Origin: Paralichthys olivaceus
Lineage: Eukaryota > Chordata > Actinopteri > Pleuronectiformes > Paralichthyidae
DNA: 64,000 nt
Reading direction: 5' to 3'
Assembly (NCBI RefSeq): GCF_024713975.1
Contig: NC_091098.1
Span: forward strand, 13,750,316 to 13,814,315
Below are positions 36,700-49,399 of this stretch, in pieces (position 1 is the first letter of the stretch; each line of letters opens with the position of its first letter). Position numbers and translations under genes: made by a program. The notes under the pieces are model-generated. The model was not told the DNA's origin. It made no database searches and worked only from the letters and a program-made list of their open reading frames with translations.

Positions 36700-39600
36700 C
36701 AAAATATATGTAAATGTAAATATTGCCTTTTCCAGCTAGCATCTTGATAATGAGGGCGACTCTATATTGCTGTATATATCCCCCCCACACCTACTAGGTA
36801 CACCCCTCAGCCTGTCACATTTCAGTTCAACATCCCAATCCACAACCCTGTACTGATGAAGTGGAAACTTTATAACCCTTATAAAGTTAGGGTGTGTATT
36901 ACATGAGCCTGCATTAGTTTTAGTGAAGTGCCAAATAAACCAGAATGCAGTTGCACAAAAGACCAGGTCACCTAAATACATAAGCAAAAAGTTCTTAACT
37001 TTCTTCAAAGCTAAAACATTTTTCAGTTTAAACATTATCAATGGAATAATTATAGAGAAGTGATGAACAGCATTATTTTCAGCAACCTTTAAATACATAA
37101 TGCAATCACTAATTGTATCCTGACTCTGTCTTTGGTAAATCTTATCGAGCTTGTGCTCAATAAGCCAACAAAAATGCTGTGATGTAGGTTCAGGTGGGCC
37201 TGGTTTAAATTGGGCCTTACAATAGAGACAAGTGTTTCCTTGGCCCGGCAAATTCAGTGAGCCCTTCCTCTTGCATTTTAATCAGCTCCAAGCCAACCCA
37301 GGGGCCCAGGACCCCCAAACAGCCTATTCCAGGAACCCAGCTCGAATGTGTTCTTCGACAAGCCAACTTTTCTTCAACTAATGGATGTGTTTATTTTTGA
37401 TGTCCAAGGTAAATGTGAGAAGACATTTAATTGTTAGGTTATTTCAAACTGACCATTTTGGATTTGCTTCTTCATGTAAATAATATCACTGTACCCAACA
37501 ACTTGTGTGAAGTTTTTTTATTTAAGTGTCTGAGATATACTTTTTAAATTGCCCCGTAGCCTTAGTAAAATAAAGTGTTGATTAAAAATTGCAAAGCTCA
37601 AATTAATGTATTAATCACTCTTTCTACTTGCTTGAGATATGTAGTGATTGTTCTGTATAATTAGAATGTAGTTTACAAAAGAGTGGTTGGTTTACAGTTG
37701 CAACTTTGTAGCTTGGATGAAATTGTTTGAAAAAAGGTTTTGCTTTTAAACCCATTGAATACTTATACCAGAGAGAAGTTCATGTTAGAATTGGTGAATG
37801 TACAAATTATGTAGTTGATACCTTGAACTAAAATTTAATTTGGTACCAAACATTCATGAGTTTGGGTCTTTGTTTTCTTCTGTGGTTGCCATGGCTTTTG
37901 TTTACTCACACATGCAGTTTTGAAGCCACATGCTTCTGTTCCTCGTTTATCCACCCTTCACTGGTCACTGTCTGACTTGGTTCACCTCTTCCTTGTTGTA
38001 GTTAATCAGTGATAGTATTTCTAGAGGTTCCAGAAGATGGAGATGGACATAATTGCTCTGATAGCATTTGGTAGCTGGCTCCACCATCGGTGAAACAAAG
38101 AACAGCCTGGACTTTCATTCCTTGTGTGTAGAGAATGCAATGCCAGATGATGTTGGAACTGAATGGCTGAGAAGGAGCATTAGCCCATAAGATTAAGTTC
38201 AAGTAAACAGGTGCAGACCCAAAGGTTGCTCTGTATGCGAGCACTAACTGACTTGATTTTGGGGACCATGGATTGCTAGGGGAGGTTGATGAGCATGAGT
38301 GAGTTTCACTCTGCAAGAAGAGAGGCCTGCTAGTAGGGTGTTGTACTAGTTGAAGCCATGACTTGTAACAAGAGCTTGAATCCATGAAATGTTCAACTAT
38401 GTAACATAAATGGTTTAAAGATAATGACTTATGAAACATTGCCTCGTCTTTAGGAAAAGTTTGAGGATATCCCACATTTCTTTGTGATAGCGAGTAGGGA
38501 GGCCTCGCTCGATTTAACGTGGAATGTTTTTGCTCTGTAAGTTGATTTACTTTTGTATGTTGTGTATGTAATAAGGTGGCCCTTTGCCACGGGCAGAGGG
38601 AATGGTAAACTCCTGGTTCTAAGAGTGTGCAAATTAACATGTTCCACTCTCCCTGAATGCTGGACAGGCATTGAAAAAGAGATGTTTACATTCAGGTGCT
38701 GGCCACCCGCTGTTTGCTTTTTCTTCCCTCCTGTTTTCAAATCACTGGAGAGACATGACCCATTTAAATGGTTGTTTACTTGCATTAGAAGAAGAGCCAA
38801 AGCACTTCTCAATGAACTCTTGTCTACAATTCAATTAGAGTGGCCTTCCCAGAAGCACAGTTTTCCACATTACACAATGCTCTCCACAGCCTCACTGCAA
38901 CACAGGCTGAACTATGAAGACCAAAGAGTCGCAGTGGTCTCACCTGCACCCACAGAACGTTCCATCATGTCTCTAAAGTTTGGGGTTGCAGTCCAAATAG
39001 GGATTTCACTATAAAAGACAGTGCTTGTAGTCTTGCAGGAATTCATTTGCAGTAGTAAAGAACAGCAGGTAGTCATTAGTCTTTTATTATCAAGTTTCTG
39101 CATTCTTGGAACTGTTTCCTCCTCAAAAGATCTGTGTCCCCAAACACAACAGAATGTCTTTTATTTTCTTTTTAAGCCAGACATTTTATTACTGCTTTTC
39201 CTGTTACTCTCTGACTAGACAACCAAATAATAGGAAATGGCTGGAGTTTTTCCACTTGTTTTTTCTATTTTTGGAGTTTGTGGGAATATTTCACTTTGAG
39301 AATAGCCGAGCACTGTTTCAGCCCATTGAGGATCAGGAATATACTTTTTTTTGTTGTATGATGCTTTTCATAAACTTTTTTTCCCAAACCAACCCTATTA
39401 ATCATAATGCTGTACAACCAAATACAGTATGATGTTTTTTATTCTCCACTATGATATTTTTCACCAGAATTTTTATCCCTTGAGGTTAATTTTGTTCAGA
39501 GATTCTCTGGCACTGAAGCCTTTTTAGTGCCTCAGAAGTTGTCCTCTGTCAGAATGTCAAGCACTTTGTATAATAGCTATTGATAAGAGTTCAAAATTGG

Positions 39601-40700
39601 CAACAACATGGCACCACAGATTTTTACATGGACTTATTTATCAAGAAAATCTGGGAAAGTAATGCACAAAATTGAGAACAGCTAATCAAATAAGGTTTCG
39701 ATGTTTTCATGTTGTTTGTGTGGCATAATCCTAAGTGGGTCAAATAGCAAAAGGAGCACATAATAGATCAGAGTGTTTTTTTAAAAGCTGAACATCTGGA
39801 TCAAGATAGAATAATGATCTTCTTCTGTGATGTGTTTGCATGGCTCTTTAGCTGTTAAATTTGAATAGTGAAGTCGCAGTGCAGGGAATATGAGTGGGAA
39901 ATAATCCTGTCATGGTCCATGCAATTTAATGTTGCAATGGTTTGATATACTACAAACAGAGGAGGATCTTATCTTTTATCAATAAACAAAGGCTTAATAC
40001 CCCAAAATAACATACCTGAATGCTTTGAAGCTTCAACCGTTTCCATGGTAATGGCCACCCAAATCACTATTAGAATGCTACTTTTATTTTAAATCATTAT
40101 ACTTATGCTTTACCACAAAATTCCCAATAGCTAGATTTTTAGAATCAAGTGACAGGCTCAAAAGTTTCAAGAAAGTTGGGTGCTGAAAAGGTCAAGCATC
40201 TAGAATAACTTCCAAATTTGTAAAGATGAAACCAAAACGTATTTTTGGCACAAAGCAGTCCTGCTTATTGATTTGCAACATTGGCTACAAGTGCCTCATA
40301 TAACCAGACTTGTGTAATTGATCGGTGCCATGGCACAAAATGTGTCACAGTTGACAGTTTTCCATCATCTCATTGTAACTCTGCCCAATCCTTCTTAGCC
40401 ATGAGGTTACAAGGACTGTTCGTACACAGCAGCTAATACACGTCAGTTATTAAATGTTGAACTGCAGCTTTTCAATCTGGCAACATAACTCAGCTAGTCT
40501 GTTCACTGTAAGTAGTCCAATCAATCTTACATAATCTTTTCCAAATACATTTCTAATTGTTCAGTGGCAGAAACTTGTTGGTCTTGTCTGTCTTGGTTGA
40601 CTCAACATTATAATGAAGTGGAAGGGAGGAAAAACAATACAGCATACCGTCTTAATGTACTGTCTGACTGCTCCAGCCTTATAATACACCAGCGACATCT
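36700..40700. other. Spsb1 intron 1 interior, unclassified sequence block
   Basis: About 4 kb of intron with few microsatellites and two long minus-strand open frames (171 codons at 36736-37251 and 212 codons at 38002-38640). The second includes LAYRATFGSAPVYLNLILWA, which faintly resembles the C-terminal part of LINE reverse-transcriptase proteins. Neither frame has a recognised domain. I see no terminal repeats. It may be an old transposable element remnant, but I cannot classify it. Confidence 0.3.
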
Positions 40701-41076
40701 TTTACTTTATTTACTAAGGATGTGAGAAATAAGGATATGGTAAGCAGATGCCTGCTTCCTGCTGTTATGTAATGTTATTGTAAGTCAGTATTTAGCTTTT
40801 CATCTTAGATTTCTCAAGTCATGCGACACTGCTTTCTTTATGTTGTCACACACAAAGCATCACATGATAACAAAGCCAATTTTGACACCGCTCAACAGCT
40901 AATATCCATTGTTGTCCACTCGTTACCATATGAATCGAGTTAAATGTAAACAATAACTGTAACATTTAATATGATGAGAGCAGATGTGCCATTCTGTTTT
41001 CAAGGGGCATGATGGTGTGATCACAATGGGCCAAGTTATTAACGGTTTTTTTTTGTTTGTTTTTTTATTTCTCTAG

Positions 41077-41277
41077 GTAGTCTTTAAACAACCCCTGGGC
41101 TGACAACGGCTGTCTGCATCTAGTGGCAGAGGAGCCCTTCTTGTTTCTGAGGTTGCAGGAGCACAGTGGAGGAGCGAGGTCTGAGGCTGAATACTCCCCC
41201 CATTAGTCTTTGAGGAGGGGGGAGTAGGAGGAGGGGGCGGAGGAGGAGGGAAAGGAGCTGCTGTAAAGACCCCGAGC
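41077..41277 (+). promoter_or_regulatory. Spsb1 5' UTR part of exon 2, with a G-rich tract before the start codon
   Basis: The acceptor is a T-rich tract ending ctctag at 41076, and exonic sequence runs from 41077 into the start codon at 41278. The last 75 bases include gaggaggggggagtaggagg and agggggcggaggaggaggga, both purine-only apart from single T and C bases. Such a tract could form an RNA G-quadruplex close to the start codon; this is inferred. Confidence 0.6.
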
Positions 41278-43452
41278 ATGGGGCAAAAAGTCCCTGGTGG
41301 CATCAAAACCATTGATATGCGGGATCCGGCATTCAGTCCCCTGAAGCTGGAGCTACAGGCCCTGAGTCACACCAAGCCGTCTCGACTGGATCTGCTGCTG
41401 GACATGCCGCCTGCCGGTTTGGACGTGCAGGTCCAGCACTCTTGGAACAATGACGATCGTTCCCTCAACATCTTCGTCAAGGATGACAACAAGCTGGTGT
41501 TCCACAGGCACCCTGTGGCGCAGAGCACAGACGCCATCAGGGGCCATATCGGCTACACGAGGGGTTTGCATGTGTGGGAGATAAGCTGGGCCATGCGTCA
41601 GCGGGGCACGCATGCCGTGGTCGGAGTGGCTACAAGTGACGCCCCGCTACATTCTGTAGGCTACACAGCGTTGGTAGGGAGCAACGCTGAGTCCTGGGGC
41701 TGGGACCTGTGCAGGAGTAAACTCTACCATGATGGCAAAAACCACCCAGGGAAAACCTACCCAGCCTTCCTTGAGCCAGACGACACCTTCATAATACCAG
41801 ACTCCCTCTTAGTAGTCTTGGACATGGACGAGGGAACTCTGGGTTACATAGTGGATGGACATTATCTAGGCGTAGCGTTCAGAGGACTTAAGGGCAGGAA
41901 GCTGTACCCCGTGGTGAGCGCCGTGTGGGGACACTGTGAAATACGAATCCGGTACATAAATGGTCTTGATCGTAAGTACAAATCTTTAACCTTTTTATTA
42001 TCTTTCTTAGTTACTCATTTCTCTCATGAGCAACTGTTTTGACGTCCTGTGCAAAGCTTTTGCTTATTTACATACATTTATTGATGCAATAAATCAAGGT
42101 GTGACCATCGAGGGTTTGTCACACTAAAAGAATATAAGAAGCTGGGTTACTGTAGAGTGGCATTGTTTACTTGCATCAATATTGCTGTCTCTCAGTTATA
42201 TTAGGTGGAACATGTGATAATATGACTAATATGTACTTTACCTTTGTCACCTAGGTAATATAAATTAATATTTAACTTTATTTCTGAGTCACTACTTCTC
42301 ATGTTAGTCATGTTAGAATAATATGACTGTGTCCTGCTCTTAGTAAGGAGTACTGCATGTAATTTTCAAATGAGCTGTAGTTTGGTGGAGTATGTATCTC
42401 TTTAAAACATCCAATAGTACTTTATGTACAGAAAAACATGCTTGTTTTTCCCCAAGAAAAATTTAAAATGATTCAAATTGGACTAATCCCAATTATTCCA
42501 TGTAAAAGAGTCATGAGCTTTCAATACAGAAACCTAGGTGCTTATCAAAACATGTCGTACCCTCATGTCCCAAATGCTCTGTGCTCATTAGATTTTTATG
42601 CTCAGCTCAGATTCCTTGACCTAGTTAAGTCGAAAGAAGAAGCCCGACAAATGCAGTGATATGCATAGAATTCACTTTGATATGACATTGCTCTTACTGT
42701 TTGATGTGGAGCTGGGAAATCCCCGATCTTTTTCAAGATTAAAATCCCTACAAAATATGTATCGTAATGTAATTTAGGTTAAGAATGTGGCAAAGTATAA
42801 ATTCATATTTTCTATTTTCTCTGAGACTCATTTTGTTTGCTCGCTCTTTGATCAGATATTTTGACATTAAAATGGTTGTATGATTACTTCAAGACTTGTA
42901 TGTTAACATTTTTACCTTTTTTGTTATGTAGGGTTTGTAAAAAATATATTTTTTAAAATGATTGTCTCTGTATTCATATATACCACACATGGTATTTGCA
43001 TTGCTCTAGATTTTTTCCCCCAGGAACATAAATATGAATTCAGCAGGTGTTTATAAGAGCAGAGTCGCCTGTTGACTGACGCTGAGTAATGTGCCATGTA
43101 ATGAGTTCATTAATCGTAATCAAGGTAAAAGTTTGAAATAATTGTGATGTTTGATTTGAGCTTATTGTAATGTAACATGTCCATAATTAAATGATGTGAT
43201 ACATTACACACAGCCTCTCCAGATCACCAGAGTTTAGGTCACCAGCATGCACTCTCCATTCTACCATTTCAAACACATAAACATGCTCTTCCTTACACCT
43301 CTCCCCCTCTTGTCTCCCTTTCAGCTGAACCCCTCTCTCTCATGGACCTGTGTAGGCGTTCAGTGAGGGTGGCGTTAGGAAGAGACCGCCTGAGTGAAAT
43401 CCATAGACTGCCTCTGCCGGCTTCTCTCAAGAACTACCTGCTCTACCAATGA
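41278..43452 (+). CDS. spsb1: SPRY domain- and SOCS box-containing protein 1, complete CDS
   Basis: SPSB1 is the substrate receptor of a Cullin-5 (Elongin B/C) ubiquitin ligase that recognises D-I-N-N-N-type motifs, for example in Par-4 and inducible NO synthase. Coding exons are 41278-41971 and 43325-43452. The join GAT C|CT GAA restores [12 protein letters not shown], giving 273 residues as in human. Residues about 55-230 form the B30.2/SPRY domain, with [42 protein letters not shown] and [11 protein letters not shown], including the ligand-contacting V-W pair at residues 216-217. The second exon encodes the SOCS box: [18 protein letters not shown] (Elongin B/C box) and [14 protein letters not shown] (Cul5 box and C-terminus). 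The start context is agcATGG. Neighbours match the human order H6PD-SPSB1-SLC25A33, except that H6PD is missing. Confidence 0.97.
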
Positions 43453-46400
43453 TGGCGCTAACAGTTACATCACACACACACACGCACACACACACACATG
43501 CACAGCACACCCTCGTCTCTTTCTCGTGTTTCTCTGGGATCCTTCTTGGGTTGAACCCGTTTGACAGGATTGTTCAAACCTCCAGGACTGACTCAACAAG
43601 TATGCTTCTGCGTCAGTTTCTTATCCTGTTTTTATGAATCTTTGCAATTGTATTCTTTAACTTTATAAAAAATCAGGAATCACTGAGCACTATGCACATG
43701 CTGATCCAGACGATGCCATGACAGTCACCATATTGGTGTACCTCCTCCAGTTTGATGTGGCATATGTAGTCGGTAACTCTGCGGTGACCTCCAGGCTTTG
43801 TGATTCTAAATTTTTAAATTTAAATGTTGTGCTGAGACAAAAGTATGTGATGGAAATTGAACTTGATGCAAATGTGCTCTGTCAGTATCTGACCACAAGG
43901 CGGCAGCACATACGTCCTCAAAAAACTTGAGAAATATAAAAAGAAATCCTAATTGCTTTCAGAAAATGTTTTTTAATTAGATAATAAATTGAAAAGAGAT
44001 GCTGACCACTCCATTGTGAGTTTGTAATGCAGCGTGGATGAATGCACTATGAGGCAGCTGAAGAGCAGCTCCCACCACTCACTGCACTCAGTTCTCTGTG
44101 ATATGGATGGATGTGAACATCTGCAGAAACTGTAAAACAAGAAAAATGTCACTGTGATTATTTGTAGCATGCATCTACAGGATTTTTTTTTGTTCTTGAT
44201 ACAATCAGTGTCTTTTTATTCCTTTCTGTCACTCCTGCTTTTTGTAGTTCAGTCATTTTCGCCCACATGCTGTCAAGGCTCAGGAGTCCAATGTTTATTC
44301 ATTCTCGTCGGCTGATTTCACTGGTTTGCACATATTAAACCAGAACAGCTGGTTGTGATGTAAACCTGCTACTCTTGGGTCTCACTGTCACATAGCTGAG
44401 AGCCATTGATGTAGTGTTTGTGTTTTATGATGGGGTGGGGGCCAGATATGTAGGTGAACAACGTTGTGCTTGAATCAGCAAACCTCAGATTTAAGGCAAA
44501 GTAATGACAGAAAAGACAATCCACAAAGTGCTGCACAAATGTGAAGGTCCGTTTGCCAACATATTGTCAAATGCCATATCATAGACCTGTCGACTTTAGT
44601 ATTTTTTAATGTGCAGACATCCACATTCAGCACTCAGCTGGACGTGGACACACTGTGCCACACCTTACTTTTCCTTGCTTGCAGATTCCATTTTATTTGT
44701 ACTCCTTGTTGTAGATTTCTTTGTAAGTATCTATTAAAGATTATTTCAAATTATATACTGTGCATTCTACAAGACTCTGTTCTAAAAACATCACCAAGCC
44801 TCAAGCTGTTGGGAACTCACAGTCAGCTAATTTATGTGTTGGCACACTCTTATGGTGACAAATGGAAATGCAGTCTCTGTAAATCTTTCAGGTAGTAGTA
44901 GATGCTAAGCAGGAATTAATGATCGCAAAACTCAGGATCTGATTGGTAGCCAATGGTGTCCCTCCCACAAAGAATGATTGACATCCTAACTGAACAACCA
45001 CCTTGAGAGGATTGACTGAATATATTTTTATAAAAATATAAATTGCCATGTAAATGCAATAGACTGGAGTCACTGTTTCACTTCCTGCATTTGAATATTG
45101 TCCTGTTGACCAGCTCATATTTTTGAAAATGAAAAGTCAAATGCTGTTTCCACGAATGAGAGAGAGAAGCATTCCCAACAGGGCACTGAATCTTTTGACC
45201 CTTATCTTTCTGTCTGTAAATATCACACAGGATGCTGGGAAAATGTTATGCTCCCTACAATTACATGAAACTTGGAACAGGAAAGTGAGTGCAGTGACTG
45301 TTTTCATATTCAAACTCAGTTTAGTTGTCTGATATGTGTAAATGTCTATTGTGTTTGCACAACTCTCATAACATGGTTTAGTTGTGGATTGTTAAATTGT
45401 GGAAAACTATTACAGAAAAGGGCATTTAGTTATTCAGCTAGCAATAACCACAGATACAGTCAACGAAAAAATACATTAAAAAATACAAAGACTTCATAAT
45501 GAGTCGTTTAAAAGGTTGATGGCAGCAGGGATCAAATCCGTAAATCAAAAGTTAGTTAGAAGGCTGTTAACCTGTGAAGGCTTTAACAACATTGAATAAT
45601 GTTCAGTTGCGTGGAAATCAATTTTGCTTTAAACATTCACTTTAGAATAATGCTACTTTAAGAGTTGGCATTGTAGGATTGAGATTTTGGCCCAGAGAGG
45701 TTCACAAAGCAGCTTCACTCTGACACACTTCTTAATATCAGGCAAACAAGTCCTGGTGCTTGAAACGTTGGTGGGCCAAGCACTGAGGGAAACCAGTGTT
45801 AAAGGAGGCAGGGAGTGGAGGGATGGGTGTGGGGGTGACTTCTCCTCCAGCTGCTGTGACAGTTTCACCGAGACAGATACTAAGTCAGTGTAATCCCTGT
45901 AATGGTTTAGCTTTTTATGTAAGGCACAGGATTAGGTTCTGTCAAGTTTATGCGCATGCACACACAGACACACAGACACACAGAGAGAAACACATGCGCA
46001 CAAACACTGTTCCACAGCTGACTCTGACAAACCCAGGGAGATTTCTGAAAGCGACAAACAGTCTCGTTAGGATCTGATGCACCTGAGACTTAACAAAGCC
46101 TGTAGATCACAAACAATGATGAGAGAAAATAAGACACAACAATGAAACTAAACAGCAGGTTGACATAAAAAGGGCAAAAACATTGTATTTCTTGACAGGC
46201 AGAAATGTGAGGGAACACTTCTTTAGCTGCAGCTTTCATATTTGATCACTTGGTGTCAGTATTTTCAACCCTAACAACCATGAAGACCAGTTCCGATCAT
46301 CCAGACTCATTGTTGTGACATTCAGAACATTGCATTACATCTTAAGAACATGTCATCCATTCAAAATTGTGCCTGTGCAAAGGAAAGTAAGTATTAACAA

Positions 46401-48070
46401 TAAAATATATGTTAGGTATCGAAGTTAAAGAACTTATTCTGCAGAATATGTGTGACTGACAGATATGTGATATTATTAGATTATTGATACTGAAGTCTTG
46501 CTTCATAAGAAGCACTTAACTGCACACAATAGCTGGATTGAATAAAAAGCAAATCTCTGCTTTAACTTTTCCACTTTAGATTGAAATTACATTTTTAAAT
46601 TTGAATAAAATTTGTTGCATGAATATAAAACTATAATTTGAATGAAGCCATCTCAAAACTCTACAGACTAAATCACTTATTACATCAACATGACAACAAA
46701 CTCCAACTAGATGTTTTTTTTATATCACAAGCCAAAAAAGGCTGGAAACCACTGGTTTAGTCTTTAATATATTTCAGGGTGCAAACCACATGATTTTTTT
46801 GGGTAAAATCTTGATTTGAAAAGAAACCAGTAACCAGAACTGAGACATGAATGTTGTGGAGTAAAGACTACACTATTTCCTTCTGAGAGAAACTAGAGTG
46901 GAAGTATGGAAACGCATGAGGAAAGTACAAGTGCTTCAAAACTGTACAATGCTTCACTAGAGTCATTGAGTTACTCTTAACCACTGAAGACAATTCTAAA
47001 ATGCATATGTGTTTTTTTTACTTGACTCACCTCAGCTGCTTAATTAAGACCATTCATGTTTGCGAGACAAAAGCGATCCCTACCTTGTTATACAATGTTT
47101 CACTGTTGCTTAGTACCAGTAAAGTAAATAACAAAGGTACAAATACATCGAAACAATGTCGATGTTGTCATCTCAAAAACAAGTTTGATGTACACTTTCA
47201 ATACAGGATGACAGAAATGTTTTTAGGATGAGAAATAGGTCAAAAATCAAGCAGTACTGGTTCAACAAGTGTTTTTCTGGCACACAGGTGCAGGTGTTAT
47301 TGTGCAGACACAGACAAACAATCTCTTATCAAGGCAATTGAGTAACTTGTTTTTCTGTGGCTTAATCTCCGCAAAGCAGGAGTTGCATTCCAAGTTGAGA
47401 CCTCTCATTGGTGCGCAGCACATACCATAACATCACACCCTCATTACAGCACATGGTGGTGTCAGGTTATGTCTGTGTCGTCCTGTGATCTGGCTGCTCT
47501 TATCAGAACAGGCTAAGTATAGGAAAGCCAAATGTTTGATTTGAGGTTCTGCAGCAGCAGGAAGTAATAAGATAACTGGTCTGATGAGCATGCAAATCAA
47601 AATGCATGATTGCGTTATGGGATGACCTTTGAAGGATATTTTATTATAATTCATCTTTCCAAAACAAACAAGCTCATGTGATTGCACTATGTGTACACTG
47701 TGCATTTATACCCCTGAAAATGTTTTGCAGCCATTATTGTATGTTTTTGTAATGATACCTACATGAAACTCTACAAGTATATTTTTAATGCTTATTCAAA
47801 CTTCTATACAAACGATATGAATACATGCAATAAGAATCATGGTTGACACTAGATTATACAGCCCCAGATTTATAGTGTAGGTTTGTTTCCAGAAGAATGA
47901 GCGAATAAAATAGTTACCAATTTGTGCAAGTGCCCATATGTATAGTTCAACAATGAGGGATTTTAGTGAAAAGATGAATAGATTATTTGGGAAAATGAAA
48001 TGAACGACCTTGTTTTATCTAAGTAAGAGCTCACTCAATTTTATGAAATCCAGGTAGGCTTGTTCTGACA
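43453..48070. other. Spsb1 3' UTR and spacer to slc25a33
   Basis: The sequence after the spsb1 stop begins with a (CA)n tract at 43471-43498. An aataaa at about 43983 is the first possible poly(A) signal. A second CTCF-like word (ccacaaggcggcag, 43893-43906) lies before it. Short (CA)-type tracts occur near 45958-45990. The remaining sequence is AT-rich and I recognise no gene or named repeat in it. Confidence 0.5.
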
Positions 48071-48373
48071 TTAAAGGTCCAGTGTGTAAGATTTAGGTGA
48101 AAGGGAACTATTGGCAGAAATTTAATGTAGAATTATCCTCATGATGTTTTAGTTCATTTCATCTAAATTGTATGATTTGTAGTTTTCTTTACCCCAGAAA
48201 AGGCCCTTTATATTTAAATACTTTATATTTACATCTTTTGAGTTTTATGACAACTGAAGCTACCATAGGTTCTCTTTCATATTTGAAAGGGGAGGGTGAG
48301 GTGAGGGGTGTTCAGCAGCAACATGCAATTTCTACACTAGATATCACTAAATTCTACAAACTGTACCTTTAAG
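48071..48373 (-). mobile_element. TTAAAGG-ended MITE, copy 3, inverted
   Basis: The left end is ttaaaggtccagtgtgtaag and the right end ctaaattctacaaactgtac followed by ctttaa. The interior (cttttgagttttatgacaac, then ccataggttctctttc) is the reverse complement of that in copies 1 and 4, so this copy is in the opposite orientation. Confidence 0.8.
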
Positions 48374-48970
48374 AATATTCAAGTTATAATTATGAGGTTC
48401 TTCAAAACTGCTGAGAACATTAAGAATCGAGCTTGTTCAATGGTTCATCATTTATGTCCACACATTGTTTACAAGGTAGCTCTTACATTTCTCTGTCCTG
48501 CTATTTTGTACATATCCTCCAATTATCAGAGGACATGGAGATACCTACGTTCTGTGAGTGAAATTAATTGCATTGAGATCTCTTTCAAACTAATTTGGTT
48601 TTTGTTGATGTGCCATAGTCCGACTGAGCAAGGGTCAAATCCCTGTGGCTGGCCACATCAGTGGACCATCAAAAAATCCATAAAGTTTTTTTACTAGCCC
48701 TTTCTGCGTGCCTGTCATCTGGGATGTGCACGAAAGTGTTTGCATGTTCCTGGTTTTGGGTCAACGGGCATCGACAGCTGTGTTTGAGGAAAATGTGGAG
48801 GATTTGTTGCAGAGAGAGAGAGAAGCTGTGACGCTCACTCTTAAGCTTGTTACCACTTCTTCTCCCTTTAATATTGATCAACAAATAACCCAGATGTCTT
48901 TCAAAACTTGTTTTATGTTATTTCTTGAAATTTTAGCAGAAAATGTTTGAATATTTGAAAATAGAATGTT

Positions 48971-49315
48971 CACAGTGTAGAATTCAGTGGTGAAGTTGCT
49001 TTTTGCACCTGAATACCCCTCCCCTCCCCCCTCCAAACACGGAGGAGAACCTGTGGTAGACTTTAGTTGACATAAAAACTCAAAAGGTGTTTGTTTGGTT
49101 TAGGCCACTGTTAAAAACCTGGCAGCCTCTGTAGAGAAGGACCGCTTCCAGATGTAAATACAAAGTTTTTAAATATAAACAGTTCTAGGGTGAAGGAAAC
49201 AACCATTTGCACAATGTAGATGAAACACACTAGTGAAACCATCACTAGGATTATTTTCTATTCAGTTCCTGCCAGAAGATCTCTTTCACCTACATCTTAC
49301 CCACTGGACCTTTAA
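48971..49315 (+). mobile_element. TTAAAGG-ended MITE, copy 4, left end eroded
   Basis: It begins at cacagtgtagaattcagtgg, so the first few terminal bases have decayed. It ends catcttacccactggacctt followed by taaa. Inside are gagaacctgtggtagacttt and cataaaaactcaaaaggtgt, which match copy 1. It lies about 80 bases before the CG-rich slc25a33 promoter region. Confidence 0.78.
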
Positions 49316-49399
49316 ATTGTGGGCTGCGTTAACCAGTGTTACATGACACAGCCATCAGAGTACACACTGTCTGTCAATGATTGGGTCTGGTGTTTCACA

